From: Bradyrhizobium sp. CB3481
Lineage (GTDB): Bacteria > Pseudomonadota > Alphaproteobacteria > Rhizobiales > Xanthobacteraceae
NCBI RefSeq assembly: GCF_029714305.1
Contig: NZ_CP121647.1
Location: forward strand, 5,414,501-5,478,500
Reading direction: 5' to 3'
Length of the DNA: 64,000 nt
Shown piece after piece: positions 18,696-27,699 of this stretch; positions within the stretch are counted from its first letter, which is position 1; each line of letters starts with the position of its first letter. Under the pieces are notes generated by a model. That model did not search any database. It was not told the origin of the DNA and worked only from the letters and a program-made list of their open reading frames with translations. Position numbers and translations under genes: made by a program.

Positions 18696-19426
18696 GAGAT
18701 TTGTTTTGTGGGGCCAAACACAAAGCCCTCTAAAGCTTTCTCAGTGCTGTACTTGGCGGCCTGGAACAACGGCCGCACATAGTGCTGTCTCTCTTCGTCC
18801 GGCACGGGCTTCGGATGGTCCAGCGATCCCAGTGCCAGTTCGATCAACTCGATCGCGCGTTCCTTGTTGCCGCTCAAGAGTACTGAGCGATCGCCCCATA
18901 AGACCGGAACTTATAGCCGTCGCCTTCCGGAGGATTCAGGGCTAGAAGGTGTTCAGACAAATCCCTGCCCATCGCAAAGCGTTCGGCACGCGGGAGGTGG
19001 GAGGTATCATTCGCCGGATCGAAGCGTTGGCTTAGAGCCACCGTCATCAATTACTCGGACCCTTTGTCGATCGCCTCGCGAACCAATTGGCGCATGATGG
19101 GCAAGCCGGTCCGCAAGTCGCGAATTTTGTGAAGCAACAGATTGGCTTGAATCGCGCGGAAGTCGATTTTGTGCGGCATCAAGGCGAGTCCCTCTTCGAC
19201 CGCCGAGAGCGCTGTTGTCCACTCCTTCGCCTCCAGCGCCCCCCGAAGCTTAGCGTAGATTGGTCCGGTCACCGCCAGTTCGCGGGCTGTGCGTTGGTTT
19301 TTGCTCGATCCACTTCGCATCGGCGGCTTTCGCTTCATCGCTGGTTCGCCAGACGCCTTGGAGAACTTTCGGCAAAACATCATTGAGTCGCTTCGGACGT
19401 ACGGTGAAGGCGATGCGCAGCGCCAT
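18696..19426 (-). pseudogene. redoxin/TPR protein remnant
   Basis: Starts at ATG 19426 (GGAGAGAAAC site) and has RPKRLNDVLPKVLQGVW, the end of a TlpA/redoxin domain; the CxxC-bearing part is missing. Then, in other frames, come LRGALEAKEWTTALSAVEEG, FDPANDTSHLPRAERFAMG and KERAIELIELALGSLDHPKP, the TPR-like C-terminal region. A sigma-54 promoter lies 130 bp upstream, so the parent gene was probably symbiotically expressed. Several frameshifts. Confidence 0.75.
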
Positions 19427-19558
19427 GTTTCTCTCCAACCTATTGCCAAACGTTACGCGACTTTATTATGCGCGCTTGTCTCTGTGAAGAACGGGTGGAT
19501 AGCATCGCTCGTCGTGTACGTGCACTCAGCCCTCACTTAGTGTTGCTGTATGCTCAAT

Positions 19559-19574
19559 AGCAACGGGCGTGCCA
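19559..19574 (-). promoter_or_regulatory. sigma-54 (-24/-12) promoter
   Basis: On the minus strand TGGCACGCCCGTTGCT, a full consensus match. It drives the redoxin/TPR pseudogene. Flanking DNA resembles that of the promoter at 7349-7364. No NifA-type site is present upstream because an IS91 remnant begins within 50 bp. Confidence 0.8.
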
Positions 19575-19599
19575 GTGGCGATAGCGCATTAAGCTCTGA

Positions 19600-20077
19600 T
19601 CAGGCTTTGAAAACCTCCACGGCTGCGCACCCGCCATTCGGCGGGCCCGAACAGGTGCTGGCTTATCTCGGCCGCTATACGCATCGCGTCGCCATCGCCA
19701 ACAGTCGGCTGATCTCGCTCGCCGATGGCAAGGTGAGCTTTTCCTGGAAGGACTATCGGCAGAACCGCAAAACCAAAGTCATGACGCTTGATGCCGACGA
19801 GTTCATGCGTCGCTTTCTCCTGCACACGCTGCCGGATGGCTTCCACCGCATCCGCCACTATGGCTTCCTCGCCAATGGCGGACGTAACGATAAAATCGCC
19901 CTCTGCCGTCAACTCCTTGCTGTCCGCAACGCGCCGACCGAGCGAGAAGCCGGCGGCGTTCCCCTCGTCAAATGCGAGATCCCCGTCTGCCCACATTGTG
20001 GCGGCACCATGCGGCGCGTCGATGTCGTCCCGCGAGCCTGCGCGCGCGACCAGCCGTTTCGTTGTGATACGTCATGA
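19600..20077 (+). pseudogene. IS91-family transposase, C-terminal fragment
   Basis: Encodes FGGPEQVLAYLGRYTHRVAI, VSFSWKDYRQNRKTKVMTL, FLLHTLPDGFHRIRHYGFLA and CPHCGGTMRR, the conserved C-terminal part of IS91/IS801 Y2 transposases. The HUH and tyrosine N-terminal region is absent. It replaced the upstream part of the sigma-54 promoter at 19559. Confidence 0.85.
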
Positions 20078-20489
20078 CCAGCGCCTGCACCATCCACCCC
20101 TTCTGTGATCACCTTCGCGGTGGCAACGTCCGAGGTTGCCGTGGCCGCGTTCGTCGCCGAACACCCCGCCAATCGTCCGGCCACGCCTCCCAACGCAGCA
20201 AATCCCTCCCTGGATCGCGCCCTTGGCCTGATCAATGGGGCTGCTTACATCCGATGAATGTCTCGCCGACGCACGGCGACCACAGGCGCGCCTTCCTAGC
20301 AGCCGCACCCGCTGCACTATTCCCATAGCGCCCACAACTCCGCAGCTTCGTTCAATCCAGCTTCTATGAGGTCGCACGCACGACAGAGCGCGCGGCTCGC
20401 GCCTGCCACGCGACCTCACAGAACCCTCAAGATTCCCAAATCAATTTTTCAATGATTCATGGGTGGTCGGCTCTTGGAGGGCTGACCAT
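20078..20489. other. no recognisable gene
   Basis: Between the IS91 and IS701 fragments. Only shadow frames. The last 50 bp are probably the end of an IS701-type element, since the transposase start follows directly. Confidence 0.35.
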
Positions 20490-20552
20490 GGCGGGATGGG
20501 AAGACGAACTCGAACGCTGGCTGATGCCGTTCTTGGACCGGCTGGGCCATAA
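20490..20552 (+). pseudogene. IS701-family transposase, N-terminal fragment
   Basis: Reads MAGWEDELERWLMPFLDRLG then HKTR, the usual start of IS701-type transposases, and then runs straight into reversed rpoN sequence. The IS was truncated at this junction. Confidence 0.65.
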
Positions 20553-20559
20553 GACTCGA

Positions 20560-21025
20560 TCGAGCTCACGAAGCTGGATCGCCAGGCATTCGCTCCAATT
20601 GCGTGCGCAGACGCCGGGCGGATCGAATTTTTGCAGCACCGCCAAGACGCCCGTGACATCCTTCTGCGATACACCAAGCCGCTCGGCGGCCTGGCCCAGA
20701 TCGGGCGGCAAATAGCCGGCTTCATCGACGAGATCGATGAGATATTGTCCGATCCTGCGCTGCGCCGGCGCGGTGAACGCGACCGAGAGCTGCTCGGCGA
20801 GATGGTCGGCCAGCGTGATTTCCGCCGCGACGAAGGCTTCGAGATTGTAGTCCTCGTCACCGGACGCGCCGCCGCCCCATTCGGTGTAGACGCTCGGCGC
20901 GGCATCCTGCGCATTGCGTGCCATAGCCTCCGCAGGCTCTTCCGAAAAGACGTTGTCCAGGCCGGTATCCAGCGTCTGCTCGATCTCGGCGCGGGTGCCG
21001 ACATCCTTGCTTATGGCGCCGCAAG
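20560..21025 (-). pseudogene. rpoN: sigma-54 factor (rpoN) internal fragment
   Basis: Encodes EIEQTLDTGLDNVFSE, LADHLAEQLSVAF, IGQYLIDLVDEAGYL, ERLGVSQKDVTGVLAVLQKF and DPPGVCARNWSECLAIQLRE, the core-binding domain of RpoN (roughly residues 90-240). The activator-contact N-terminus, the DNA-binding HTH and the RpoN box are absent. It is a broken extra copy, not a working sigma factor. Confidence 0.85.
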
Positions 21026-21344
21026 TTGTGTGAATCCGGGCGTACTGAAGTTGTTGACGTGAACTTCCGAACCATCTAAGCAAGGAATAGACCAGCTCTG
21101 CGGGCCTCGAAACACTCTCATCACTCCCGGCGCTTGGATCCCGGTAGAGTGGGCTGTCGCTGCAATTTCGTCTACGCGAGTGCGGCAACGGCCTCCACTT
21201 CCGGGTCTCAGATTGTCGACAACCTCACAAGGAATGTCCGGAAGCCATCCAGCGACCTCAATGTCGGGGTGGCCATCGCGCACTATAAGCAAGGCAGCCA
21301 GCCCCTTACTCCGCGAGACTAAAGCGGCCAAAGGCCGCTTCGGA

Positions 21345-21500
21345 CACCGCATCGCCACTTACATCCTCGCCTTCGAAGGCGAGAGCCATGTCGAATGGTT
21401 CGAAGGCAACTTCCAGGATTACCAGAAGGACAAGATGCGTCATCTCGACCAGGACTCGATCATCCCGCATCGCGTGAAGTACAAGAAGCTGACGCGGTGA
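21345..21500 (+). pseudogene. ettA: energy-dependent translational throttle EttA, C-terminal fragment
   Basis: About 52 codons, HRIATYILAFEGESHVEWFEG, then NFQDYQKDKM and HRVKYKKLTR with a natural stop, match the C-terminus of ABC-F protein EttA. The two ABC domains are missing. A hairpin at 21551 probably was its terminator. Confidence 0.75.
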
Positions 21501-21550
21501 CGGCACTTAAGCGACAACTGCTGCGGCCACTTGTCGCCTCCCACCACGAG

Positions 21551-21582
21551 GAGATTGCGTAGATATAACGCTCCGCAATCTC
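21551..21582 (+). terminator. hairpin after the ettA fragment
   Basis: Perfect 9-bp inverted repeat GAGATTGCG / CGCAATCTC with a 14-base loop. No U-run follows, so intrinsic termination is uncertain. It lies 24 bp before the next gene. Confidence 0.45.
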
Positions 21583-21605
21583 AGATTCCGCAGGGGTGAT
21601 TCATA

Positions 21606-22166
21606 ATGTCTGCCACTTCCGACGCCCCCGTGCCGTCCAAGAGCGGATCGCTGCGGCCGCTTCCGATGCTAATCTTCGGATCGCGCTGGCTGCAATTGCC
21701 GCTTTATGCCGGGCTGATCATCGCCCAGGGCATCTATGTGGTCCGGTTCATCAAAGACCTGTGGCACCTATTCGCCAATGCGTTAAACTACAGCGACCAC
21801 CAGATCATGCTGGAGGTGCTCGGCCTGATCGACGTCGTCATGATCTCGAACCTTCTGATGATGGTGATCATCGGCGGCTACGAGACCTTCGTCTCGCGCC
21901 TCAACCTGCAGGGACATCCCGACGAACCGGAATGGCTGAGCCACGTGAATGCCAGCGTGCTCAAGATCAAGCTGGCAATGGCGATCATCGGCATCTCCTC
22001 CATCCACCTGCTGCGGACATTCATCGAGGCGGGCGCGCAGACGTCGGACAAGAGCATGTGGCAGACCATCATCCACTCTGTCCTCATTCTGTCCGCGATC
22101 GGTATTGCCGCCGTCGACAAGCTCTCGAATGCATCGATCGAAGAAGCCAACCAGCGGCCGGATTGA
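21606..22166 (+). CDS. YqhA/UPF0114 family membrane protein
   Basis: 186-residue inner-membrane protein with hydrophobic segments near residues 28-48, 70-95, 125-142 and 150-168. VVMISNLLMMVIIGGYETFVS and KIKLAMAIIGISSIHLLRTF are typical of the TIGR00645/UPF0114 family, whose function is unknown. Intact, and probably carried in with the ettA end as a piece of core chromosome. Confidence 0.85.
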   Translation: MSATSDAPVPSKSGSLRPLPMLIFGSRWLQLPLYAGLIIAQGIYVVRFIKDLWHLFANALNYSDHQIMLEVLGLIDVVMISNLLMMVIIGGYETFVSRLNLQGHPDEPEWLSHVNASVLKIKLAMAIIGISSIHLLRTFIEAGAQTSDKSMWQTIIHSVLILSAIGIAAVDKLSNASIEEANQRPD

Positions 22167-22200
22167 GGGGCAGACGGTGTCGTGTTGTGCTAGTGGTTTA

Positions 22201-23040
22201 TCACAGTGGTTTTGACTCTTTGGAGGAGTTGGGATAGGCGCGGCGGAGTTTGGCGCGGGCTTTGTCGGTTGTGAACATCCACTTGATGCGTTGTCGGGTT
22301 TTATTTCGCGGCCGTTGCCATGCAGCGATCTCGTTTCGGAGCCTTTTGGGGTCGTCGATGCGACGGCCGAGACATTGACGATGCAGCACGCTGATCTCGC
22401 ACTCGACCATGTTGAGCCAACTTGCGTGTTTCGGGGTGTAGTGGAATTCGAGGCGGCGCAGGATACGGCGGGCCTCTTCAGGCGCAAATGCTTGATACAG
22501 CGCGCCGGCGGTATGAATCGACAGATTGTCCTGAACGACACGGATGCAAGCGGCGTCGGGATAATGGATGTCGACGAGTTCACGCATGCAGTGCGCGTAG
22601 TCTACGGCGGCGCGGCGGTCTGTAACCTTGACGTTGCGCCAGCCACGATGCGGGTCGAAGGTAACGAAGAGATTGACGGTGCCGTTGCGGCGGTACTCGT
22701 AATCGTAGCGCTCGCGCTGTCCCGGCTCGGCTGGAATCGGCTGACGGACCTCGCCGATGAGCTGGACGGGGGTCTCGTCGAAGCAAACCAGCGGCCGGAC
22801 GGGATCCGGCGCCTCGGCGTAGAGGTCGAGCACGTCCTCCATGCGGGCGACGTATTCGCCATCGACATGGGGGATGCACCACATGTCCCTGCGCCATGGC
22901 TTGAGGTCGTTCTCGGCCAGCCGGCGACGCACGGTCTCGCCCGACAGGCTGTCATGATCGGTAAGCTTGACGATCGTGTCGGCCAGCAGCGTCAGCGTCC
23001 AACGTTTGCGGCCGGCCGGCGGCTTGGCGCATGGAGGGTG
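22201..23040 (-). pseudogene. IS630-family transposase, 5' end missing
   Basis: Open from the left (stop at 22201) to about 23040. DDE motifs: VCFDETPVQLIGEV, VQDNLSIHTAGALYQAF and HYTPKHASWLNMVECEISVL. The N-terminal helix-turn-helix region is cut off where an IS256-type element begins (GGAGGGTGTCAGAAAGAATG near 23034). GETVRRRLAENDLKPWRRD shows the frame continues above the nominal ATG at 22932. Confidence 0.85.
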
Positions 23041-23095
23041 TCAGAAAGAATGTGTAAGTAGGTTTCTGTGAGTTTACCTTACAAAGGAGACTCAC

Positions 23096-23500
23096 ATGAC
23101 GACCGACACGACGATTACACCTGAACTGCTGGATCAACTCCTTGCTAACTATGAGAAGCCTGAAGACCTCACCGGTGCGGACGGGCTTTTCAAGCAGCTG
23201 AAGAAGGCGCTGATTGAACGGGCGCTTGGTGCGGAGCTGAGCGATCATCTTGGCTACGAGAAGGGGGACCCGGCCGGCCGCGGCAGCGGCAACAGCCGTA
23301 ACGGGACCAGCGCGAAGACAATCCTGACCGAGGACGGCGAGATCGACATAGCTGTGCCACGCGACCGGGCCGGCAGCTTTGAGCCGCTCTTGATCGCCAA
23401 GGCCCAGACCCGTTTCGACGGCTTCGACGATAAAATCCTGAGCCTCTACGCGTGCGGCATGACGGTGCGCGAGATCCAGGGGCATTTATCTGAACTTGGC
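23096..23500 (+). pseudogene. IS256-family transposase, N-terminal fragment
   Basis: Starts MTTDTTITPELLDQLLANYE and contains GADGLFKQLKKALIERAL, GYEKGDPAG and DGEIDIAVPRDRAGSFEPLL, ending IQGHLSEL. That is the first third of the mutator-type transposase. At about 23500 it joins the end of a toxin gene fragment on the other strand. Confidence 0.88.
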
Positions 23501-23501
23501 T

Positions 23502-23625
23502 TCAGCTCCCAGTCCTTGCGGCCGGCCAATCTCAGCCATACGACGTGCGAGGACTCGCCATACCCTCTGCCGTGAGCGAGTTTGGTCAGCTCCGGGCTGA
23601 GGCACTCATCGATCAGGAATTTCAT
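23502..23625 (-). pseudogene. DUF5615 PIN-like toxin, N-terminal fragment
   Basis: ATG 23625 overlaps the antitoxin stop (ATGA) and reads MKFLIDECLSPELTKLAHG and ESSHVVWLRLAGRKDWELKP. That is the first 40 residues of DUF5615 PIN-like toxins, including the acidic DE of the nuclease fold. The gene is cut by the IS256 fragment, so no functional toxin is made. Confidence 0.75.
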
Positions 23626-24275
23626 CCAGCCTTCCTACGGCGAGGAGTTCGTCGATCGGCGACGATGACTGCGCCCTTAGGAAGTTCGTCGTTCGTCCGT
23701 GGACGACCCCGCGCAGGGTTGGCCTCGGCATAGATCGCGGCAAGCTCGATCTTGTCCGCATCTAGCGAAGGATAGGCCGCGACGATGCGGTCTATCGGAA
23801 TGCCGGCCGCGACCGAAGCAGCGACATCATGGACGGGAACGCGTGTTCCGCGCACAATGGAGAGGCCCCCGAGAATCTCAGGATCGGAAACCACCATTTC
23901 TTGGGCGGCCGACAAACGCTCCAGGCGCTCCTTGGTCCGCCGGACGAAGGGGGCCAGGTCGATGGTGAGGAATTCGTCGCGCACGGTCCAATCCTCCTCG
24001 ACCAGCGACGCCAGGGCCCGGGCGCGGAGCCGGTGAAGACGGCTCCCAACCTCGCGGATGGCGAACAGCCTCTCCTCGGCGGTCAGACGTTTGGCGCTAT
24101 CGAAGTAGAACGAGATGAGCGTGCAGGCGGTCGCCGCAACGCGTCGCCCGTCATCAAGCGAAAAGAAGCCCTCTGGCAGGATGCGCTCGTCGATAACCCG
24201 ATTGACGTCGCGAAGTGCGACGCGCGCGACCACGGCGGCTTCGGTCGGCTTCAGCATATGCCCGGCAGCGCCCAT
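23622..24275 (-). CDS. DUF433-domain antitoxin
   Basis: 217 residues from ATG 24275, chosen for GGAGG five bases upstream; in-frame ATGs at 24287 and 24389 lie further up. The N-terminal part is MerR/AbrB-like DNA-binding (LKPTEAAVVARVALRDVNRV). The C-terminal part is a DUF433 domain (LGGLSIVRGTRVPVHDVAAS, then IVAAYPSLDADKIELAAIYA). Known partner of DUF5615 toxins in type II modules. Intact while the toxin is cut. Confidence 0.82.
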   Translation of the reverse strand: MGAAGHMLKPTEAAVVARVALRDVNRVIDERILPEGFFSLDDGRRVAATACTLISFYFDSAKRLTAEERLFAIREVGSRLHRLRARALASLVEEDWTVRDEFLTIDLAPFVRRTKERLERLSAAQEMVVSDPEILGGLSIVRGTRVPVHDVAASVAAGIPIDRIVAAYPSLDADKIELAAIYAEANPARGRPRTNDELPKGAVIVADRRTPRRRKAG

Positions 24276-24293
24276 GGCGGCCTCCATAAATCT

Positions 24294-24309
24294 TTCCGAT
24301 CGATCGGAA
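24294..24309. promoter_or_regulatory. perfect palindrome upstream of the DUF433 antitoxin
   Basis: TTCCGATCGATCGGAA, a 16-bp perfect palindrome immediately followed by ATATATATT (a -10-like stretch reading away) and 19 bp before the antitoxin start. Likely autorepression operator. Confidence 0.65.
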
Positions 24310-24380
24310 TATATATTAGGGGTAGCGGATTTCAATGGGGCGGGCCGCGTTCCGCAGAACAAAGATGGCTTTTCGGGCTT

Positions 24381-24472
24381 ACTGACCAAATTTTAGATAG
24401 AAATTTCGGTCAATTTCGGTCAGCAAAACGGCCCGTATTGCTACTGACCAATTTTTATATACAATATTCGGA
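24381..24472. promoter_or_regulatory. two direct repeats upstream of AbiEi
   Basis: 30-bp repeats ACTGACCAAATTTTAGATAG... (24381-24410) and ACTGACCAATTTTTATATAC... (24443-24472), 62 bp apart, with GGTCAATTTCGGTC between. They end 16 bp before the AbiEi start. AbiEi antitoxins bind paired repeats in their own promoter, so this is the likely operator. Confidence 0.65.
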
Positions 24473-24487
24473 CCGAATTGGTAGCAA

Positions 24488-25231
24488 ATGCCCGATCCGA
24501 CGTCCGACACCCTCAATCGTATTCACGACCGGATCGCCCAGTCGGCGCCCGCTGGCGTCTGGTCGCGGGCCGATTTTCTCGACATCGCAACACCGAACGC
24601 CGTCGAGAAGGCGCTGCAGCGGCTGACCCGGCGGGGCGACATCCGCCGGCCGTATCGCGGTCTCTATGACAAGCCGGGAACCAGCAAGCTGACCGGCAAG
24701 ATGGTGTTTCCGCCGCGAGCATCGTTCATCGACGCGATCGCCCGCCGCGACAAGCTCCGCGTGCTGGTCGACGGCATCACAGCCGCGAACGACCTCGGCC
24801 TGACGACGGCCGTTCCGGCGCGGTCGACGATCTATGCCGATACCTATCCGCGGACGATCGAGATCGAGGCGAGCGCCGGTGATCCAAAGGCGACCAAGCC
24901 GGTCTTCTACAAGCTCGACTTCAAGCGCATTTCGGCCAAGACGGCATTTTGGGCCGGCCGTCCTGCCATGCGCGTAGTCCAGGCCCTGACATGGTATCGG
25001 GACGAGCGATCGAGCCTCGATGCGGTCGTGAACGGAATCGTCCGGCATCTGTCGCGTGATCCGAACCGGGAAAACATCGCACAAGATCTACGCGACAACA
25101 TTCACGCGATTCCCGCATGGATGTACCCGCTGGTCGACACGATCACCCGCAAACTCCACGCGGAGGCTCACGGCGACGACGAGCCGAATCCCGAGGGCGC
25201 AAAAGGCGGCCATGCAGAAAACGCTCATTGA
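24488..25231 (+). CDS. AbiEi-type antitoxin (DUF6088)
   Basis: 247-residue type IV antitoxin of the AbiE family. N-terminal winged helix: VEKALQRLTRRGDIRRPYRGLYDKP. Middle: FIDAIARRDKLRVLVDGITA and AANDLGLTTAVPARSTIYAD. Acts as a repressor of its own operon and counters the AbiEii nucleotidyltransferase. It overlaps the toxin start by 20 bp. Intact, with likely operator repeats upstream. Confidence 0.85.
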   Translation: MPDPTSDTLNRIHDRIAQSAPAGVWSRADFLDIATPNAVEKALQRLTRRGDIRRPYRGLYDKPGTSKLTGKMVFPPRASFIDAIARRDKLRVLVDGITAANDLGLTTAVPARSTIYADTYPRTIEIEASAGDPKATKPVFYKLDFKRISAKTAFWAGRPAMRVVQALTWYRDERSSLDAVVNGIVRHLSRDPNRENIAQDLRDNIHAIPAWMYPLVDTITRKLHAEAHGDDEPNPEGAKGGHAENAH

Positions 25232-25712
25232 AATCCTGCGCTCGAGCGCCGACGAACGCCGCACTCTCTTTGAGACGGTTGCTGCCTATCTGGAAACGCA
25301 GGCGCAGAACATCGAGAAAGACCTCTATGTCTGCTGGGTGCTCGACTTCCTGTTCAACCGGCGGGGTGATGATCCCATCGGTCTGTATTTCAAGGGCGGC
25401 ACAAGCCTCAGCAAGGCGTATGGACTGATCCGTCGCTTCTCCGAGGATATCGACATCGGCATCTACAAGGCCGATTTGCACGTCCCGCTGGAAGCCGAGA
25501 TTGCTGCCCTCCCCTCCATCAATCAGCAGCAACGCGCGCTCGCCGAGAAGGTCGACGAGGCCGCACGGCAATACATATCGGGGCCGCTCAAGAACGAGTT
25601 GACGAAGGAGATCGTAAGCGTCGAGGCTGCCGCCGAACAACCGGAGCATTTCTCCCTCGGCTTCGGCTTCGATACGTATCGCAACAAGGAAGCGCTCGAC
25701 ATTCTAGACTAG
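25212..25712 (+). pseudogene. AbiEii nucleotidyltransferase toxin, truncated
   Basis: From ATG 25212: MQKTLIEILRSSADERR, then the nucleotidyltransferase motif GGTSLSKAYGLIRRFSEDID (GS/T-x10-DxD). It stops after 166 residues (KEALDILD), although the family usually runs to about 300. The C-terminal catalytic motifs are missing; an inverted repeat and an integrase remnant follow. Probably inactive. Confidence 0.8.
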
Positions 25713-25764
25713 CGACGCTTATCACATGTCCCTTCCGCGCATTAAGCCGAGCACATGACGGAAG

Positions 25765-25787
25765 GCGCAAACTAGGTTAGTTTGCGC
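25765..25787. repeat. perfect 10-bp inverted repeat at the AbiE/integrase junction
   Basis: GCGCAAACTA-GGT-TAGTTTGCGC. It overlaps the integrase stop codon on the minus strand. A second pair CCTTCCG / CGGAAGG (25732-25765) nests beside it. Could be a bidirectional terminator, or a recombination-site relic given the integrase. Confidence 0.5.
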
Positions 25788-26345
25788 AGTTTTCAAGGAT
25801 TGCCGTGATCGGCACAATCTTTCTTGGATCTGCAAAGCTATCGATCCGGTCAGCCCAGTGCTGCATCAGCTTCGTGCGCGAGCCGATCAGGGCAAGCGGT
25901 CCGTGGCGTTTATAAATCGCCTTCACCGAATCACTTTCGAGATGCGCCAGCTACAGTTCAATGACATCGCCATCCCACACCTTGGCGTCCTTGATCTCCT
26001 CGTGGTGGCAAAGGGTCGAAAACGTCGTGCGGAAACCATGAGCGCAATGTTCGGTCTTGGTGTCGATGCCGAGAGCGCGCAGCCGACTACAGAGCGTTCT
26101 GTTGGACAGCGGTGCATCTTCGGCGCAAGCGAAAACATAGCGTCGATTGCCGGTGACCTTCTGCACGCCTCGCAGGATAGTAATGGCTTTTCCACAATGA
26201 TTTGGGCCAATCACTCCATGCGAACTGCAATAGCGGAAATGCGGCACGTCTGCGGCCGCATTATCGCCGAGGAAGGCATCGCGGGCATTAGCCGCATATC
26301 GAAGGAGACGATCGCAGACTAATTCGCGATTCAAGAGGCGCAAGC
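25780..26345 (-). pseudogene. tyrosine integrase, C-terminal remnant
   Basis: Encodes ILRGVQKVTGNRRYVFAC, DAPLSNRTLCSRLRALGIDT and KTEHCAHGFRTTFSTL (the HxxR catalytic box) to a stop at 25951. Then LAHLESDSVKAIYKRHGPLA and LMQHWADRID reach the natural C-terminus. It is P4-type. The N-terminus is missing and the segment with the second His and the nucleophile Tyr is damaged. Likely relic of the element that carried the AbiE pair. Confidence 0.8.
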
Positions 26346-26555
26346 GATAAGCATCCTTGTCAAAGTTCTAGGCAGGGATGAGGAGAGCTATTCGCAAAGA
26401 ATCGTATGATGCCATCCCCGCAGCACTCTCAGGACATTTGAGGACGTCCGGAACGCTCGGATCGTGGTAGCTGAGCCTCGCACGAATGCTGCTCGCTCCG
26501 AACACGTTGCATAACTCAGCATCGGAGCTGGCACCGCCGCAGACATGCCAAGACC

Positions 26556-26831
26556 TCAAATCAGATTGAGGCGAATTGCTTTCAGGACGGCCACGGTCCT
26601 GCTCGTCGTCTCGAGCTTTCGCATAGCGTTCTTAATGTGAAAATTGATCGTATTCTCGCTGATCTCCAGTATCTGTGCGATTGCCCATGACGATTTTCCT
26701 TTTGCCGCCCAACGCAGGCACTCTTTTTCGCGATCGGACAGCTTAACTTCGCTGTCGCCGCTGCTACCATCTAACATGCGGTGCTCCATGAGTTCCGACA
26801 ACATAGGATAAGACAGCAAGCCTTGTGCCAT
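26556..26831 (-). CDS. LuxR-type HTH protein lacking a sensor domain
   Basis: 91 residues. The C-terminal 65 form a GerE/LuxR DNA-binding domain: LSDREKECLRWAAKGKSSWA, ILEISENTINFHIKNAMRKL and TSRTVAVLKAIRLNLI. Only about 25 residues precede it, so the acyl-homoserine-lactone domain of a full LuxR is missing. Either a truncated LuxR or a small stand-alone regulator of this type. No luxI neighbour. Confidence 0.7.
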   Translation of the reverse strand: MAQGLLSYPMLSELMEHRMLDGSSGDSEVKLSDREKECLRWAAKGKSSWAIAQILEISENTINFHIKNAMRKLETTSRTVAVLKAIRLNLI

Positions 26832-27319
26832 TTGCGTCGCTCGCGAGATTCAGGCGTGAGGACACGCGCTTGGGAGAATTGGCAATCGATTGCGTCGCGT
26901 AGCGAGTCAAGCAATTGCGACACACGTCGGAAACGCGACATCGTCGTTTCAGTAACTGCTGCAGATCAAGAAGAGCGCAAGCTTAAAGCGGAATGCGTTT
27001 TGTTCCGCTCAACTGCGGCGAGGACAAGAAGGTGAGCGGCCGCATCGTCATGAGGACCGAAGCTCCGTAGCGAAATCGCGCTGACAATAGTTCGCTCCGT
27101 CATGAGTAAGTCTAGATCACTTGTCATCTCGATCAGAGCAATGAAGTGCTACGTCGACGAGACCTTAACAACTGTCGAACAGTGCTTCTTTGCATTTTCG
27201 GCACCAGCGATCGAGCATCTTGTTGTTGTCAGGGCTTTGTCCGGAGTCCCGCGGCGCGGCTGGTCCACTACCAACGCCTATCGCTAATGGACGTCCAGAT
27301 GAAAGACGCAGGCCACCTA
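26832..27319. other. no recognisable gene
   Basis: About 490 bp upstream of the LuxR-type gene. Short shadow frames only. No TGT-N10-ACA or clear lux-box palindrome found. Confidence 0.35.
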
Positions 27320-27552
27320 TCGGTCGTTCCGTAGAACACCTGCAGCAGCAAGGCGCTCAGCAACTGCTCCGGCGGAATCGGAGGCGTCCCTTGCCGGCGT
27401 TGAGCCTCCCAAGGCTGCGGTTACAAATCACTTAAAACATCCTGGACAAGTTCCCGGACGTTCCGCAGCGGATGGTTTGCTGGCACCCCCTTATCCAGCG
27501 CGATGTACGAAAACAGGCCGCCCTGATCCGTAAACCTGCCGCGCATGATCGC
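27320..27552 (-). pseudogene. IS5-type transposase, N-terminal fragment
   Basis: ATG 27552: MRGRFTDQGGLFSYIALDKG then VPANHPLRNVRELVQDVL and a stop. IPPEQLLSALLLQVFYG follows in another frame after a deletion. Typical beginning of this IS5-type group. Confidence 0.75.
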
Positions 27553-27699
27553 CTCCACCGAATCGAGATGATAAAGTGAATCATCAAGCCCACTCTGTGG
27601 CGAGCGAGTTCTTCAGACTGCTAGTCTTACTGCGTCATAAATTTCGATAGCTACTTGAGTTGAGATGGCTCTGATGCAACAAGGGCATCGAGATAGTGT

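Noticed and set aside
26815..26830. Sigma-54-like match TGGCACAAGGCTTGCT at the 5' end of the LuxR-type gene
   Set aside because: It overlaps the first codons of the ORF, leaving no leader even for the next ATG (26804), and no NifA-type site is upstream.
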